From NCBI GenBank assembly GCA_002238805.1, contig MPNB01000006.1:18065-82064 (forward strand): a stretch of 64,000 bases of DNA, in the 5' to 3' direction. The notes beneath the pieces are model-generated. The model was given only the letters and a program-made list of their open reading frames with translations. It made no database searches and was not told where the DNA came from. Each line of letters opens with the position of its first letter. Within the stretch, counting starts at the first letter, position 1. This document shows positions 63,838 to 64,000 of this stretch, in pieces. The DNA comes from Rhodothermaceae bacterium bin80 (GTDB lineage Bacteria; Bacteroidota; Rhodothermia; Rhodothermales; Bin80). The translations under genes and the position numbers were made by a program.

Positions 63838-64000
63838 TCAACGCGGTTCGGAGATACAGGTTTCTGTTGATACCTTGGTAGGAACCATGGGGGCATTCGG
63901 ATAGATATCGTAGTTCCACTTGGGGAGTATTTTGTTGGAGGTAAGTTTAAGCTCAGCCATCTGTTCTTTGCTGATCTTAACTCCGGTCTGATATTGCTTA
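63838..64000 (-). pseudogene. C-terminus of an ISAzo13-like transposase, cut by the window edge
   Basis: From the edge, the minus strand reads YQTGVKISKEQMAELKL and then LPKWNYDIYPN, followed by a short tail and a stop at 63838. The KG(I/V)K(V/I)-x(3)EM-x(n)-WNY pattern is the conserved C-terminal end of ISAzo13-family transposases (DDE type). The rest lies outside the window, so whether the gene is intact cannot be judged; it is listed as partial. Confidence 0.55.

Overview
This is a bacterial chromosome segment of mixed, mid-range G+C, with dense genes on both strands and many short intergenic gaps. The core genes (purF, ssb, mazG, tsaE-tsaB-tsaD, photolyase, class I FBP aldolase, tRNA-Arg) sit among secreted or lipoprotein enzymes and sugar-catabolism genes: DUF1080, rhamnulokinase, xylulokinase, KDG kinase, GH3, Gfo/Idh and DUF4159. 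That mix suggests a heterotrophic, polysaccharide-using Gram-negative bacterium, perhaps of the Bacteroidota/Rhodothermota/Balneolota group. This placement is inference; no rRNA or other decisive marker is present.

Layout. 0-16.9 kb: carbohydrate and housekeeping genes, including a degraded nuclease paralogue, a transposase relic, and a segmental duplication (7.36-7.79 kb and 10.65-11.07 kb) carrying a small membrane protein. 16.9-19.3 kb: an IS1595/ISXO2-like composite bounded by 11-bp inverted repeats; its cargo is a G+C-rich secreted beta-propeller gene that looks foreign. 19.35-19.74 kb: an internally deleted copy of a DASS transporter gene, whose intact copy lies at 30.05-31.54 kb. Between these two copies, 19.8-29.4 kb holds six co-directional genes on the minus strand.

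That six-gene locus is the most unusual part of the window. It encodes a MotB/ExbD-like protein, a MotA/TolQ/ZorA-like protein with a long cytoplasmic tail, a lipoprotein with a vWA-like MIDAS sequence, two orphan proteins, and a 1,628-residue protein. The large protein starts with a tubulin/FtsZ-like GTPase domain and ends with an actin/Hsp70-like ATPase domain. The set looks like a Zorya-type ion-channel motor attached to a double cytoskeletal NTPase, and I do not recognise it as a described system. A defence or envelope-stress role is inference.

31.6-47.1 kb: KDG kinase, a protein of five Cys/His-rich repeats, tRNA-Arg, an FAD oxidoreductase, class I aldolase, a three-gene ATP-grasp/alpha-E/transglutaminase operon, an AAA ATPase, and three consecutive secreted amidohydrolase-family genes of which only one keeps the HxH metal motif. 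47.1-52.9 kb: a G+C-richer restriction island containing a truncated integrase, a GHKL ATPase fused to a probable nuclease domain, a C5-cytosine methyltransferase and Vsr, followed by IS21 and group II intron relics. 53-64 kb: a methyltransferase, mazG, ssb with a repetitive linker, an NSS transporter, a CNNM/CBS protein, purF, a MoeB-rhodanese fusion, a Clp-fold serine protease with a small partner, and the end of an ISAzo13-like transposase cut by the window edge.
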